Source: an uncultured Actinomyces sp. (GTDB lineage: Bacteria > Actinomycetota > Actinomycetes > Actinomycetales > Actinomycetaceae). From it: a stretch of 60,930 nt of DNA. The number at the start of each line of letters is the position of its first letter. The stretch's first letter is position 1. A program made the position numbers and the translations under genes. The DNA lies in the NCBI GenBank assembly GCA_946998115.1, contig CAMPYB010000005.1, forward strand, positions 1-60,930, in the 5' to 3' direction. This document shows, piece by piece, positions 26,486 through 35,813 of this stretch. Below the pieces are notes generated by a model, which was not told the origin of the DNA, did no database searches, and was given only the letters and a program-made list of their open reading frames with translations.

Positions 26486-26863
26486 TCAAGCTTCAAAATT
26501 ATTAGCAACTATTCTCAAAACTTGAGCTAACTTTTTGCCATTTTCAGGATATCTACCACGATGTAAACTATTAGAAGCAACATCCAACATTTTAATCAAG
26601 TCTTCAACGACTACAACCATATTTTCAGCACTCATACGCTGATTTAAAGCAACAGAAGGTAGCTGAGATACAAAAGTCACATTCATCGCTGAAGGACCCT
26701 TAAAACTATCTACAATAGAATATTCACATTTAAGACCTGGTTTAGGATTAGGCACTCCTTTAGGTAAAGCGGAAGCATGTAAGAAAACTTCTCCACCTTC
26801 ATCAGATGTGATAAACCCAAAACCGCGTTCACCGTCATACCATTTTACTTTACCGCTTGGCAC
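26486..26863 (-). CDS. cold-shock domain protein with C-terminal extension
   Basis: This protein is about 125 residues long. The first 65 are a cold-shock domain with the two RNA-binding motifs, KWYDGERGFGFI (RNP1) and VFLHASAL (RNP2). The last 60 residues form a predicted helical tail (AENMVVVVEDLIKMLDVA), as in the longer actinobacterial cold-shock proteins encoded with DUF3027. It is expected to be an RNA chaperone in the cytoplasm. The GTG at 26863 lies four bases after GGGAGAA, giving MPSGKVKWYD; the frame upstream has no site. Confidence 0.9.
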   Translation of the reverse strand: MPSGKVKWYDGERGFGFITSDEGGEVFLHASALPKGVPNPKPGLKCEYSIVDSFKGPSAMNVTFVSQLPSVALNQRMSAENMVVVVEDLIKMLDVASNSLHRGRYPENGKKLAQVLRIVANNFEA

Positions 26864-27077
26864 TTTCTTCTCCCATCTATGGCAAATATTAAAATCCACC
26901 TACGCACACAATAATATATCAAATAAAAATAAATTTCACTAAAAGTTTTTAAAAAGCACGCTATAGAAAAATTATCAATTTATCTATATGCATACTTATA
27001 TTTAATGAAATCATTATCGGTTATTTTAGAATTTCTCACTTTTAGTTATCAATATTATTACATTTTGAATCATTTTT

Positions 27078-29018
27078 TCAATTTTTACTATTTTTACCTT
27101 GAGTATTCACTTTAGCGACAGGCTTTATCGCAACGTCACCTAATTTTTTACTACCAAAAGATTTAATGGCATCCAACACAGTATTAGCATATATTGCACC
27201 ACCATCATTATTAGGATGCACAAAATCACCTGCAAGTAAATCAGTCCTATTAGCTATAGCATGATCCCAAGAAGCAATTCGCACTCTATTAATATTTTTT
27301 GCGGCAAAAGCTCGCATAACTTCGTTAGATGGAGGTATCCATGTTGTTCTTGCAGGACCAAAAGCCGTGACAAGTACTAAAAGCCTATCCTTACCTATAG
27401 CATTCAAAATATCATTTAAATTTTCTTCAGTAACAATAGAATTAGAACCTAAAGAAATCACAACGACTTTGCCCAAAGTACCAGTTTGTAAACGTTCATT
27501 TATCAAAGGTACTGCAGCAAGTATAGAACGGCTCACTTTACCATCAACGCTAGAATTTACAATTATAGTTTCTAAAGCAGGTTTAGAAGCCAAAGTTACA
27601 GAATCACCTATAACAGTGACTTTTGAACCATCAATATTATCCACTACAGCATTTTCAGTCTTCTTTTCTTTATCATTTTTACTAATATGATCACGATTTT
27701 TCTGATTAGCATTTATAGTTTTTTCCGCACTCGACTTATCAGGTTCTTTATAAAAATCATATGAAATAGATGTCACTAAAATACCTGCTAATATCAAAGG
27801 CACTATCCCTTTAAGTAGACCAGGTGAACTGACACCTTTTATTACGCTATTGGAATTAGTAAATACCCATTTTTTAAACGTATAAAATATTCCGTCACGC
27901 CTCATAGGAGTCTCTATATATTTATATGATAAATGTGACAAAACAACAGTTATAACAGTAGCTAAAGCACCTGTAAGATAGATATTTACAGTCGGCATCC
28001 ATAAAATAGCTAAAACCCATATAGGCCAGTGCCACAAATAAATACCATAAGACCTTTCACCTAACCAAACTAAACATCTGCTTTCTAAAATCTTTACTAA
28101 ATATCCGCTAATAGAAGAATATGAAACAACATTATCTTCTAGAGCTTGTATTATGCATAAAGTAAAAAAGCATGCAAGTGTCATAAACCATGGATATGTG
28201 AATGAACTTTTATCGTCTACTACAAAGAAACAAATTAAAATACCTATTGATCCGACTATACCAGCAATAGATCTTAGATGGATTAACTTCGCAGGCTTTT
28301 TAGCAAATTCAAGTGCTGACGGAGTAAGTATTGCTAAAAAAGCTCCTATCATCAAACCAAATGAATGCGTATCAGTTCCCATATGCACTCTAGATGGATC
28401 TTTAGAAAACGAAAATATAAAATACATCGCCCCTATTGATAATACAGCCAATAAAAGCGTAACAATCGGTCGCCAATTTGAACGCATTTTCCAAATAATA
28501 AACATTATAAGTGGCCAAATTATATAAAATTGTTGTTCAACAGCTAAAGACCACATGTTTGTGAAAATTTCAGGCGTTTGCTGAGTAAAATAACTAGTAC
28601 CCCAAAATATTTGAACCCAGTTATAGCTAAAAGTAACAGCACCTATAACTTGTCTTTTAATACCGACAAGAGCATCTCCGCCAATTAAACCTGCAATAGG
28701 CATTATAAGTAACACAACAGTTACAACAGCTGGGAAAAGACGCCTAACTCGACGCAACCAAAACCTTTTTACATCAATAGTGTTACTACGATTCAATTCT
28801 TTCATAAGAATTGCTGTTATCAGGAAACCTGATAAAACAAAAAATACGTCTACACCTAAAAATCCACCAACTAGTTTTCCAGGAATAAAATGATATATAA
28901 GAACTGCTATACAAGCAATTGCACGAATACCATCTAATCCTCTAACTCTATATTTAGCAGATTTTTCTCCTATTTTTTCAGTTATCTTCGGCTTTGTATT
29001 GCAAGCTTTACTAAACAT
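27078..29018 (-). CDS. OatA-like membrane acyltransferase with SGNH domain
   Basis: This 646-residue protein joins an acyltransferase-3 membrane domain (residues 25-400: YRVRGLDGIRAIACIAVLIY, GGFLGVDVFFVLSGFLIT, TNMWSLAVEQQFYIIWPL, SYGIYLWHWP) to an extracellular SGNH esterase-like domain. The latter has VIGDSVTLASK (Ser, block I near 455), SLGSNS (Asn) and DFVHPNNDG (Asp/His near 605). The layout is that of OatA, which O-acetylates peptidoglycan, or of other envelope O-acyltransferases. A Lys/Asp-rich linker of about 40 residues separates the two domains. The start ATG is behind GGGAAGAAA. The precise acceptor is uncertain. Confidence 0.88.
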   Translation of the reverse strand: MFSKACNTKPKITEKIGEKSAKYRVRGLDGIRAIACIAVLIYHFIPGKLVGGFLGVDVFFVLSGFLITAILMKELNRSNTIDVKRFWLRRVRRLFPAVVTVVLLIMPIAGLIGGDALVGIKRQVIGAVTFSYNWVQIFWGTSYFTQQTPEIFTNMWSLAVEQQFYIIWPLIMFIIWKMRSNWRPIVTLLLAVLSIGAMYFIFSFSKDPSRVHMGTDTHSFGLMIGAFLAILTPSALEFAKKPAKLIHLRSIAGIVGSIGILICFFVVDDKSSFTYPWFMTLACFFTLCIIQALEDNVVSYSSISGYLVKILESRCLVWLGERSYGIYLWHWPIWVLAILWMPTVNIYLTGALATVITVVLSHLSYKYIETPMRRDGIFYTFKKWVFTNSNSVIKGVSSPGLLKGIVPLILAGILVTSISYDFYKEPDKSSAEKTINANQKNRDHISKNDKEKKTENAVVDNIDGSKVTVIGDSVTLASKPALETIIVNSSVDGKVSRSILAAVPLINERLQTGTLGKVVVISLGSNSIVTEENLNDILNAIGKDRLLVLVTAFGPARTTWIPPSNEVMRAFAAKNINRVRIASWDHAIANRTDLLAGDFVHPNNDGGAIYANTVLDAIKSFGSKKLGDVAIKPVAKVNTQGKNSKN

Positions 29019-29244
29019 TTTCTTCCCACACTACATTCAAACTGACAAAATTGTATCATCAAAAATATTATTAATGAACAACTCAAACGAGCTTTTTTTA
29101 ATCATTTAAAATAGCTTTTTTAAATCATTTTATTCAGTCTTATAAATCATTCTAAAATACAACAGGTCACTATTATAAATTTTTATTCTACTGTAAAGTT
29201 AACTGGTATATATAAAAATATATTTACTGTAACTGGAGAAGAGC

Positions 29245-30531
29245 ATGCAAAATACTGTTGACAGGGCATCTGTAAAACATGCGTTGGATACAGTTATCGA
29301 CCCTGAACTCAAAAAACCGATCACAGAACTCGGAATGGTTAGTGACGTTAAATACAAAGATGATAATGTTGTCGAAATACACATAAATTTAACTGTTGCA
29401 ACTTGCCCATTAAAAAACACTATAAAAGATGATGTGATAAAAACTGTGTCTAAGGTAAAAGATGTACGAAAAGTTACAGTAATTTTAGGTGTTATGAACG
29501 CTGACCAACGCAAAGCAATGCGTGAAAAATTAGCAGGTGCAAATAATGCGTACAAAAATAATCCTTTTACAAAACCAGGCAATACTACAAAAATATATGC
29601 GATTTCTTCCGGCAAAGGAGGCGTAGGAAAATCATCTATAACAGCCAACTTAGCTATAGCTTTATCTCAAAAAGGGCTAAAAATAGGTGTAATGGATGCA
29701 GACATATACGGTTTTTCAATACCTAGAATACTCGGCGTAAAAAATGAACCTCAAACTGTTGACTCAATGATAATTCCGCCTGTTGTAAATGGAATAAAAG
29801 TAATGTCAATAGGAATGTTTGTTCCACCTTCCCAAGCAGTTATTTGGCGCGGTCCTATGCTCCATCGCGCTTTACAACAGTTCTTAAATGATGTTTATTG
29901 GGGAGATATAGATATTTTGTTAATTGATCTTCCACCTGGAACTGGAGATATTGCTATTTCTATTGCACAGTTGCTACCAAAAAGTGAAATAATCGTTGTT
30001 ACAACTCCTCAAATAGTCGCAGCTGAAGTGTCGGGCAGAACTGGAGCTATAGGCCATCAAACGAATCAAAAAGTAGTTGGCGTAATAGAAAATATGTCAT
30101 ATCTAATTGATACTGCTGGCGCAAAAATTGAACTTTTCGGAAGAGGCGGAGGAAAATATGTGAGTAAACAGCTCAGCAATATTTTAGGCTATGATGTTCC
30201 TCTTCTAGCTCAAATTCCAATTGATATAAGATTGCGAACAGCATCCGATCAGGGAAAACCGATAATGTATTTAGCAAATATTGATCCTATAGCTACAGAA
30301 AATAACACATTTAACAATAAAGAAAATTTTGCTTTTGAAGAAAAAAACATTACTCAACATTCACAAGAAAGTATACAAAAACCTAAAAACACTTGTGATA
30401 AATCAGAAAAATTAAATCAAAATAGCGAAGTAATTTTACAAATCAATAAAATTGCAACTTATCTTTCAAAACTAAAAAGAGGACTATCTCACAAGAAATT
30501 ATCAATTACAGTAAAAGATACAGGCTTATAA
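29245..30531 (+). CDS. Mrp/NBP35-type iron-sulfur cluster carrier ATPase
   Basis: This 428-residue protein has an N-terminal MIP18/DUF59 domain (residues 8-90, LDTVIDPELKKPITELGMV) and a P-loop ATPase domain with the deviant Walker A SSGKGGVGKSSITANLA (near 120), IDLPPGTGD (near 230) and VGVIENMSYLI. The CxxC found in many Mrp proteins is absent in the segment after ENMS, as is common in actinobacterial Mrp. The last 70 residues (NNTFNNKENFAF onward) form an Asn/Lys/Gln-rich extension of unknown role. The start is ATG behind GGAGAAGAGC. It carries or inserts iron-sulfur clusters in the cytoplasm. Confidence 0.92.
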   Translation: MQNTVDRASVKHALDTVIDPELKKPITELGMVSDVKYKDDNVVEIHINLTVATCPLKNTIKDDVIKTVSKVKDVRKVTVILGVMNADQRKAMREKLAGANNAYKNNPFTKPGNTTKIYAISSGKGGVGKSSITANLAIALSQKGLKIGVMDADIYGFSIPRILGVKNEPQTVDSMIIPPVVNGIKVMSIGMFVPPSQAVIWRGPMLHRALQQFLNDVYWGDIDILLIDLPPGTGDIAISIAQLLPKSEIIVVTTPQIVAAEVSGRTGAIGHQTNQKVVGVIENMSYLIDTAGAKIELFGRGGGKYVSKQLSNILGYDVPLLAQIPIDIRLRTASDQGKPIMYLANIDPIATENNTFNNKENFAFEEKNITQHSQESIQKPKNTCDKSEKLNQNSEVILQINKIATYLSKLKRGLSHKKLSITVKDTGL

Positions 30532-30724
30532 ATAAGTATACTATTATAAATACAGTTGACTTGTAGACAAATATTCATGCCCACAAGCCTATGTTACAAA
30601 TATATTTTATTTTATCTTACTATTGCATACCTTCTAATTAGTATACAAATAATACTTTTATTAAGAGTATAAAAATCTTCAAACAAAGAGAAACCCTATA
30701 CCATAATCACAAATCATATTTATT
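30532..30724. other. convergent gap between Mrp and cation exporter genes
   Basis: There is one imperfect stem, ACTTGTAGAC with GCCCACAAGC, near 30560-30592, and a short TAGTATACA-type palindromic tract. Either could be a weak bidirectional terminator. No gene is seen. Confidence 0.3.
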
Positions 30725-32071
30725 TTACTGATTGCAAGGATCGTATTCATGTACTCTATGTTCTGGAGACTCCAACTGAATAGTGACATGCTTTATAGGT
30801 ATAGAAAAATGATTCGACAAGCAATGTTGCACTTGATCTAAAATAATTCTGGAATGGTTATCTGTGAAACATTCATCTTCTACAACAACATGAGCACTCA
30901 AAACTGGTAAACCTGTAGCAATCATCGATATATGGAGATCATGTATTTCTCTAACATGCTCTATCGCAGATATATGTTTGTTTATAGCTTTTAAATCTAT
31001 ACCTTGTGGCACACGCTCAAGTAAAATATTTGTCGCTTTCTTACCTATAATAACTGCTCTGAAAATTATAAATAGAGCAATAAATACAGATACTATAATA
31101 TCGAATAAATATATTTTTGTAATATATATAAGTCCTGCAGCAACTACAACTCCTATAGATCCCAAAGTGTCTGCCAACACTTCTAAAAACGCAGCTCCCA
31201 TATTCATATTATCTTTTTGCGATGACATTAATATAAATATTGAAATTCCATTTGCGACTAATCCTACAACACCCATGACACCCATAGAATCTGCATGTAT
31301 TTGCAAAGGATTTATAAGTCTTGATATTGCTGATACAACTATAGATGCGCTGATTGCTATCAGCAAAACAGCTTGCGCCAAAGCACCCAAAATTTCCGCT
31401 CTTTTATATCCCCAAGTGCCTTTATCATCAGCTGGCCTTTCAGTTAGATTAGCTATATACAAAGCTAATACAAGCCCAACAGTATCAGCAAACATGTGCC
31501 CCGAGTCAGCCATAAGCGATAGAGAATTGGATAAGAAGCTGATAATAATTTCAGCGATTGCGATGCCTAATGTCAAAGCAAGTACGAGAATTAATCTAAA
31601 TTTATTCTTTTTATGTTTCACGAACTCCATGTTGTCATGACTGTGATCATGATCTAATAGTCCGTGAGAATGATTGTGGCTGTGACTGCTTGTATGATCG
31701 TGAGAATGAGCATGATTATGCGCGTGATTATGGTTATTATTTGCGTTCTCATCGCAAATAGTATCAATACTGCTTATATCATCACTATTTTTATTACCAT
31801 GTTTCTCATTTAATTCTTTTTCATCACAACAATCTTCGTTATCACTATTTCTTGTTGTTTCATTTTCTACATTAGAATGTTTATGTGTGTGACATATATC
31901 GAAATGTTTGACATCTTTCATGACTATTTTCCCATTTTCCGCATTATGCGCGAATGTGGATTGTTCTTGTTCGATTTTTGAATTATTTTTTGAATTGTCG
32001 CATCCTAGATTGTCATTTTCATCTATATGCATATTATTTTTTTTGCTAACAGCATCTTTGTTATTTTCCAT
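30725..32071 (-). CDS. cation diffusion facilitator exporter, His-rich N-terminus
   Basis: This 448-residue CDF transporter most likely exports Zn2+ or a related divalent ion. The first 150 residues are cytosolic, acidic and Asn/His-rich, with a dense His run (about residues 112-145, HNHAHNHAHSHDH onward) suggesting metal buffering. Six membrane helices follow. TM2 has the ligand pair in LMADSGHMFADTVGL (H-xxx-D), and TM5 has AAFLEVLADTLGS, where the first ligand position is Glu. The C-terminal domain has HDLHISMIATGLPVLSAHVVVE with metal ligands. It is divergent from the MgtE-N/CBS gene. A palindrome lies in its promoter region. Confidence 0.9.
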   Translation of the reverse strand: MENNKDAVSKKNNMHIDENDNLGCDNSKNNSKIEQEQSTFAHNAENGKIVMKDVKHFDICHTHKHSNVENETTRNSDNEDCCDEKELNEKHGNKNSDDISSIDTICDENANNNHNHAHNHAHSHDHTSSHSHNHSHGLLDHDHSHDNMEFVKHKKNKFRLILVLALTLGIAIAEIIISFLSNSLSLMADSGHMFADTVGLVLALYIANLTERPADDKGTWGYKRAEILGALAQAVLLIAISASIVVSAISRLINPLQIHADSMGVMGVVGLVANGISIFILMSSQKDNMNMGAAFLEVLADTLGSIGVVVAAGLIYITKIYLFDIIVSVFIALFIIFRAVIIGKKATNILLERVPQGIDLKAINKHISAIEHVREIHDLHISMIATGLPVLSAHVVVEDECFTDNHSRIILDQVQHCLSNHFSIPIKHVTIQLESPEHRVHEYDPCNQ

Positions 32072-32098
32072 AATTATACGCTTCTCGTCTCATTTCAC

Positions 32099-32117
32099 AT
32101 TCTAATAACGTTAGAAT
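32099..32117. promoter_or_regulatory. palindromic operator candidate before the cation exporter
   Basis: ATTCTAA and TTAGAAT, separated by five bases, make a perfect interrupted palindrome about 28 bases upstream of the exporter ATG. Position and symmetry suit a repressor or activator site, perhaps for a metal sensor. Confidence 0.4.
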
Positions 32118-32517
32118 TATTTCACATATTTATATTAAAATCTCGTTTTTATTACGGAGAGTTAAAATTTCACTAAAACCTTGCAATTACTTGAAAATCA
32201 TTCCTATTTATATAATTTTTTACACATATTTTTCAGCATTTAACAGCATTTATTACCCGCTATGATATAATTATAGTTTAAACATTATTGTTAATTTTTT
32301 ATTATTTAAAAATGCTTTGCATATAACCAAATTAGAGAATTTTTGTTATATGCTAAATAATATTTTCATAAATAATTACAAAGTTAATAATATTGTTCTA
32401 TTTGAAAATTAAACAAAATTTTGTATAAAATATACTACTTACAAATACAAAAATTACTATTTATAAATTTACATACACATCAATTTAATGAATTAACACA
32501 AAAAATCAAACATATTT

Positions 32518-32525
32518 TGTATAAT
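32518..32525 (+). promoter_or_regulatory. extended -10 of the MgtE-N/CBS gene
   Basis: TGTATAAT lies about 32 bases before the ATG, followed by a short leader with a GAGGAAG ribosome site. The -35 is poor. Confidence 0.5.
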
Positions 32526-32556
32526 AATAGGGGCTGAGCCGACAGAGGAAGAAATA

Positions 32557-33861
32557 ATGTTTAAAAACCGTTTATCAAAGAACACCCCAAACAGAGTGTT
32601 TATAGCAAAACTTGCAGGCACCACAGTGTTCGACCCTATCGGAGATAAACTAGGCGTTTTAAGCGATGTAGTATTACATTTTTCTTATGGCGACAATCCG
32701 CTAAAAGCTATTGGTGTAGTAGTTGAAGTTCCTGGCAAAAAAAGAGTATTCTTACCTCTTTCTCGAGTAACATCTATAGAACCTGGAGCAGTAATATCTA
32801 CTGGAATAGTAAATATCAGACGTTTCACGCAAAGAAATGTTGAAGTGCTAGCAGTAGCAGATCTTCTCGACAGAGTAGTAAGTTTAAAAGACGGCACTGG
32901 TCAAGCAGTTATAGTAGATGTTGCTATAGAACGCAATAATGCTAAAGAATGGGAAGTGTCACAACTAGCACTGTTGCGCTCTAAAGTCACAGCTCTTGGA
33001 ATAAGGCGCACCGGAGAATCTCTTATGGTATCACCTAAAGATGTTGTAAACCTGCGTGAAAACACTTTACCTAACGAAGCAAGTAGCTTGCTTGCCGCAT
33101 ATGAAGACATGAAATCAGCCGACATAGCCGATATGATGCACGACCTGACTCCTTCGCGAAGAATACAAGTCGCACACCAGCTCGCTGATGAAAGACTGGC
33201 TGATATTCTTGAAGAACTCGGAGAAGGCGACAGGGTCGCAATTTTATCTTCCTTAGATTCAAAACGTGCAGCTGATATTCTTGACGCTATGCAACCTGAC
33301 GACGCAGCAGACCTTATTAGCGAATTACCACAGTCGCAAGCTGAATATCTGCTCGACTTAATGCAACCTGACGAAGCAGAAGATGTGCGAAGATTGCTAG
33401 CTTATGAAGAATATACTGCAGGTGGTCTTATGACAACCGAACCAGTAATCCTCCCTCCTGATGCAACTGTTGCAACATTACTTGCGAGCGTTAGAAAACA
33501 AGATGTGCCACCAGCGCTAGCAACATTAGTTTGTGTCGTTAGACCTCCACTTGAAACACCTACAGGCAAATTCTTAGGTGTTGTGCATATACAAAGAGCG
33601 CTTAGGGAACCACCGCAAACTCTACTGGGAAATATTCTCGACACAGATATAGAAAGCCTGGAACCTCAAGCGCAAATTGGTACAGTAACACGTCTTATGG
33701 CTACATATAATTTAACAGCTATCCCAGTTGTCGACGAAGACGACCATCTACTTGGCGCTGTTTCTGTTGACGACGTGCTCGACAACTTAATGCCTGATGA
33801 TTGGCGTAGCGCTGAAGATGAAATTACTGACGAAGCAGTGACAAGGAGTGCTAATGGCTGA
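32557..33861 (+). CDS. PRC-barrel / MgtE-N / CBS protein without transport domain
   Basis: This 434-residue soluble protein has an N-terminal PRC-barrel-like region (residues 8-90, KLGVLSDVVLHFSYG and RVFLPLSRVTSIEPG). It is followed by the MgtE N-terminal helical domain (about 185-295, with ILEELGEGDRVAIL, AADILDAMQPDDAADLIS and LLDLMQPDEAEDVRRLL), and then a CBS pair (about 300-415). The membrane domain of MgtE is missing. This is the lineage-typical actinobacterial form (Rv1232c-like), so it is not a truncation. It probably regulates magnesium or membrane proteins rather than transporting. It overlaps the DUF1003 gene by eight bases, so the two are coupled. Confidence 0.88.
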   Translation: MFKNRLSKNTPNRVFIAKLAGTTVFDPIGDKLGVLSDVVLHFSYGDNPLKAIGVVVEVPGKKRVFLPLSRVTSIEPGAVISTGIVNIRRFTQRNVEVLAVADLLDRVVSLKDGTGQAVIVDVAIERNNAKEWEVSQLALLRSKVTALGIRRTGESLMVSPKDVVNLRENTLPNEASSLLAAYEDMKSADIADMMHDLTPSRRIQVAHQLADERLADILEELGEGDRVAILSSLDSKRAADILDAMQPDDAADLISELPQSQAEYLLDLMQPDEAEDVRRLLAYEEYTAGGLMTTEPVILPPDATVATLLASVRKQDVPPALATLVCVVRPPLETPTGKFLGVVHIQRALREPPQTLLGNILDTDIESLEPQAQIGTVTRLMATYNLTAIPVVDEDDHLLGAVSVDDVLDNLMPDDWRSAEDEITDEAVTRSANG

Positions 33862-34423
33862 ACGTTTAGACACACCAGTAACCAAAAGACGCAAATGGAT
33901 GCCACAACTGAACGAGCGCTTTTCGTTCACAGAAACTTTCGGAAAATTTTCTGAACGCTTTGCATCATTCATGGGCACACCTGTTTTTATTTTATATATG
34001 ACTATATTCGTGTTTTTGTGGATAACAGTTAATTTGATTGGAATTTACGGCTATAAATTCGACAAGTATCCTTTCATACTTTTAAACTTAGCTTTTTCTA
34101 CACAAGCTTCTTATGCCGCTCCCCTAATTCTATTAGCACAAAATAGACAAGATAACCGTGATCGAGTCATAGCAGAGCAAGATAGACAAAGAGCTGAACA
34201 AAACTTAGCTGATACAGAATATTTGACTCGAGAAATAGCTAGTTTGCGTATAGCAATATCAGATTTAGCTACACGTGATTTCGTGAGAAGTGAAATGCGC
34301 GATTTGCTTGACGAAATAGAAGCAATGCACCTTCAACACATTGAAAAAGCAAGTCAGGACAGTAAAAATTCTGACAATGATAATGACAGTGACCAGCATT
34401 CGCACACAATGCGTGACACATGA
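33854..34423 (+). CDS. DUF1003 membrane protein
   Basis: This is a membrane protein of about 189 residues. DUF1003 features are seen: F-S-RFASFMGTPVFILYMTIFVFLWITVNL, then YPFILLNLAFSTQASYAAPLILLAQNRQDNRDR. There are two membrane helices followed by a long charged coiled-coil-like tail (AEQDRQRAEQNLADTEYLTREI). The final 30 residues are rich in Asp, Ser and Asn. The ATG at 33854 lies five bases after AAGGAG and overlaps the preceding gene. In actinobacteria it is encoded with the MgtE-N/CBS protein and Mrp. Its function is unknown. Confidence 0.85.
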   Translation: MAERLDTPVTKRRKWMPQLNERFSFTETFGKFSERFASFMGTPVFILYMTIFVFLWITVNLIGIYGYKFDKYPFILLNLAFSTQASYAAPLILLAQNRQDNRDRVIAEQDRQRAEQNLADTEYLTREIASLRIAISDLATRDFVRSEMRDLLDEIEAMHLQHIEKASQDSKNSDNDNDSDQHSHTMRDT

Positions 34424-34450
34424 AATTTATAAAACTATAAATTTTACAGC

Positions 34451-35725
34451 TTAATCACGACTGAATATATCTCTACTATATACTTTCCAAGCGATATCTT
34501 TTATTTTTTCGTCTATACGGTTGGCAACAACAACATCTGCAATCTTCTTAAACTCGTCAACATTTTTTATCACTTTGTGCATGCCAAAATGTGTCTGCGA
34601 AACATTAGGCTCGTAAATAACAATTTCGACATTTTGGTTTTCGAGCCTTTTCATAATTCCTTGAATTGAAGATTGCCTAAAATTATCAGACATTGTTTTC
34701 ATCGTCAATCTATAAATACCCACTATTGGTTTGCTATCAGCATTTTGTTTATAATCTTTTCTTCTTAAATCATTTATTTGCTTATTTTCCTCAGCTTTTC
34801 TCAGCACTATTTCAGAAATAAAATCTTTACGTGTATTATTTGCTTCAACTATAGCTTTCATTATTTCATTAGGCACACTGTTAAAATTAGCTAAAAGCTG
34901 TTTCGTGTCTTTAGGTAAACAATATCCGCCATAGCCAAATGATGGATTATTATAAAAATCACCTATACGCGGGTCTAAACAAACTCCTTTTATAATGCTT
35001 TTAGCGTTCATATTTTTTACTTCAGCATATGTGTCCAGCTCGTTGAAAAATGCTACACGCATAGCTAGATACGTGTTAGAAAATAGTTTCACAGCTTCAG
35101 CTTCACTAGAATTCATTACAAGTGTTTGAATTTTTTCTTTTAATGCTAAGCTTTTTGCCATCTCAAGAAATTTTTCAGCTAAAAGAATACGCTCATCTGT
35201 TTTTTTATTTAAACTATTTTCAAACAATTCATATTTAGGTACACCTATAATTATTCTTGAAGGATACAAATTATCGTATAATGCTTTTCCTTCTCTCAAA
35301 AATTCAGGCGAAAAGAAAATATTCTGATTAGGATATTTTTTAACAATGCTTTCCGTATATCCAACAGGTATTGTAGATTTTATAATAATCGTAGCTTTTG
35401 ATTTCGCTTGAACTATATTTTCTATAACTTTTTCAACGCTTGAAGTATCAAAATAGTTCTTGTCTGTATCATAATTAGTAGGGGTCGATATTATAATAAA
35501 ATCAGCATTTTCGTATGCTTTCTCATATTCAGTTGTAGCAATTAAGTTTAAATTATGATTCGACAAATATTCTTGAATATAACTATCTAATATTGGAGAT
35601 TTTCTATTATTTATAAGTTCTATCTTATTTTCATCAATATCAATAGCCGTAACTTCATGTTTTTGAGCAAATAGTATTGCATTAGATAATCCAACATAAC
35701 CTGTTCCAACTACTACAATTTTCAT
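34451..35725 (-). CDS. ugd: UDP-glucose 6-dehydrogenase
   Basis: This 424-residue enzyme oxidises UDP-glucose to UDP-glucuronate, using GalU product. The N-terminal NAD domain starts MKIVVVGTGYVGLSNAILFA. The middle has FFSPEFLREGKALYDNLYPS. The catalytic Cys is in FGYGGYCLPKDTKQL (near residue 258). The C-terminal UDP-binding domain has PIVGIYRLTMKTMSDNFRQSSI. The sequence resembles the shorter Firmicute capsule-type enzymes. Start ATG has GGAGA six bases upstream. It is the last of three minus-strand surface-glycan genes. Confidence 0.93.
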   Translation of the reverse strand: MKIVVVGTGYVGLSNAILFAQKHEVTAIDIDENKIELINNRKSPILDSYIQEYLSNHNLNLIATTEYEKAYENADFIIISTPTNYDTDKNYFDTSSVEKVIENIVQAKSKATIIIKSTIPVGYTESIVKKYPNQNIFFSPEFLREGKALYDNLYPSRIIIGVPKYELFENSLNKKTDERILLAEKFLEMAKSLALKEKIQTLVMNSSEAEAVKLFSNTYLAMRVAFFNELDTYAEVKNMNAKSIIKGVCLDPRIGDFYNNPSFGYGGYCLPKDTKQLLANFNSVPNEIMKAIVEANNTRKDFISEIVLRKAEENKQINDLRRKDYKQNADSKPIVGIYRLTMKTMSDNFRQSSIQGIMKRLENQNVEIVIYEPNVSQTHFGMHKVIKNVDEFKKIADVVVANRIDEKIKDIAWKVYSRDIFSRD

Positions 35726-35813
35726 ATTTTCTCCATTTTATTTTAATCATTCAGTCTATAATCAGATTTCACTTTCTTATAAAAACTTTTCATCAACTCT
35801 GCAACTTTATATT

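Larger units (their letters stand above)
32072..32556. promoter_or_regulatory. 485-base divergent intergenic region
   Basis: This is a very AT-rich gap between two divergent genes. It holds an inverted repeat next to the exporter start (32099-32117) and a good -10 near the other end (TGTATAAT). I see no gene or conserved RNA. An M-box before the MgtE-like gene was looked for and not found. Confidence 0.5.

Noticed and set aside
29199..29648. 149-residue minus-strand frame opposite mrp
   Set aside because: It lies antisense to the conserved DUF59 and P-loop regions of Mrp and has no recognisable motif.
31660..31740. Tandem repeat resembling a CRISPR or VNTR in the cation exporter gene
   Set aside because: The repetition is from His codons in the coding sequence, without unit spacing typical of an array.
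32280..32556. Mg2+ riboswitch (M-box or ykoK) before the MgtE-N/CBS gene
   Set aside because: The conserved blocks are absent; only AT-rich sequence and a promoter are seen.
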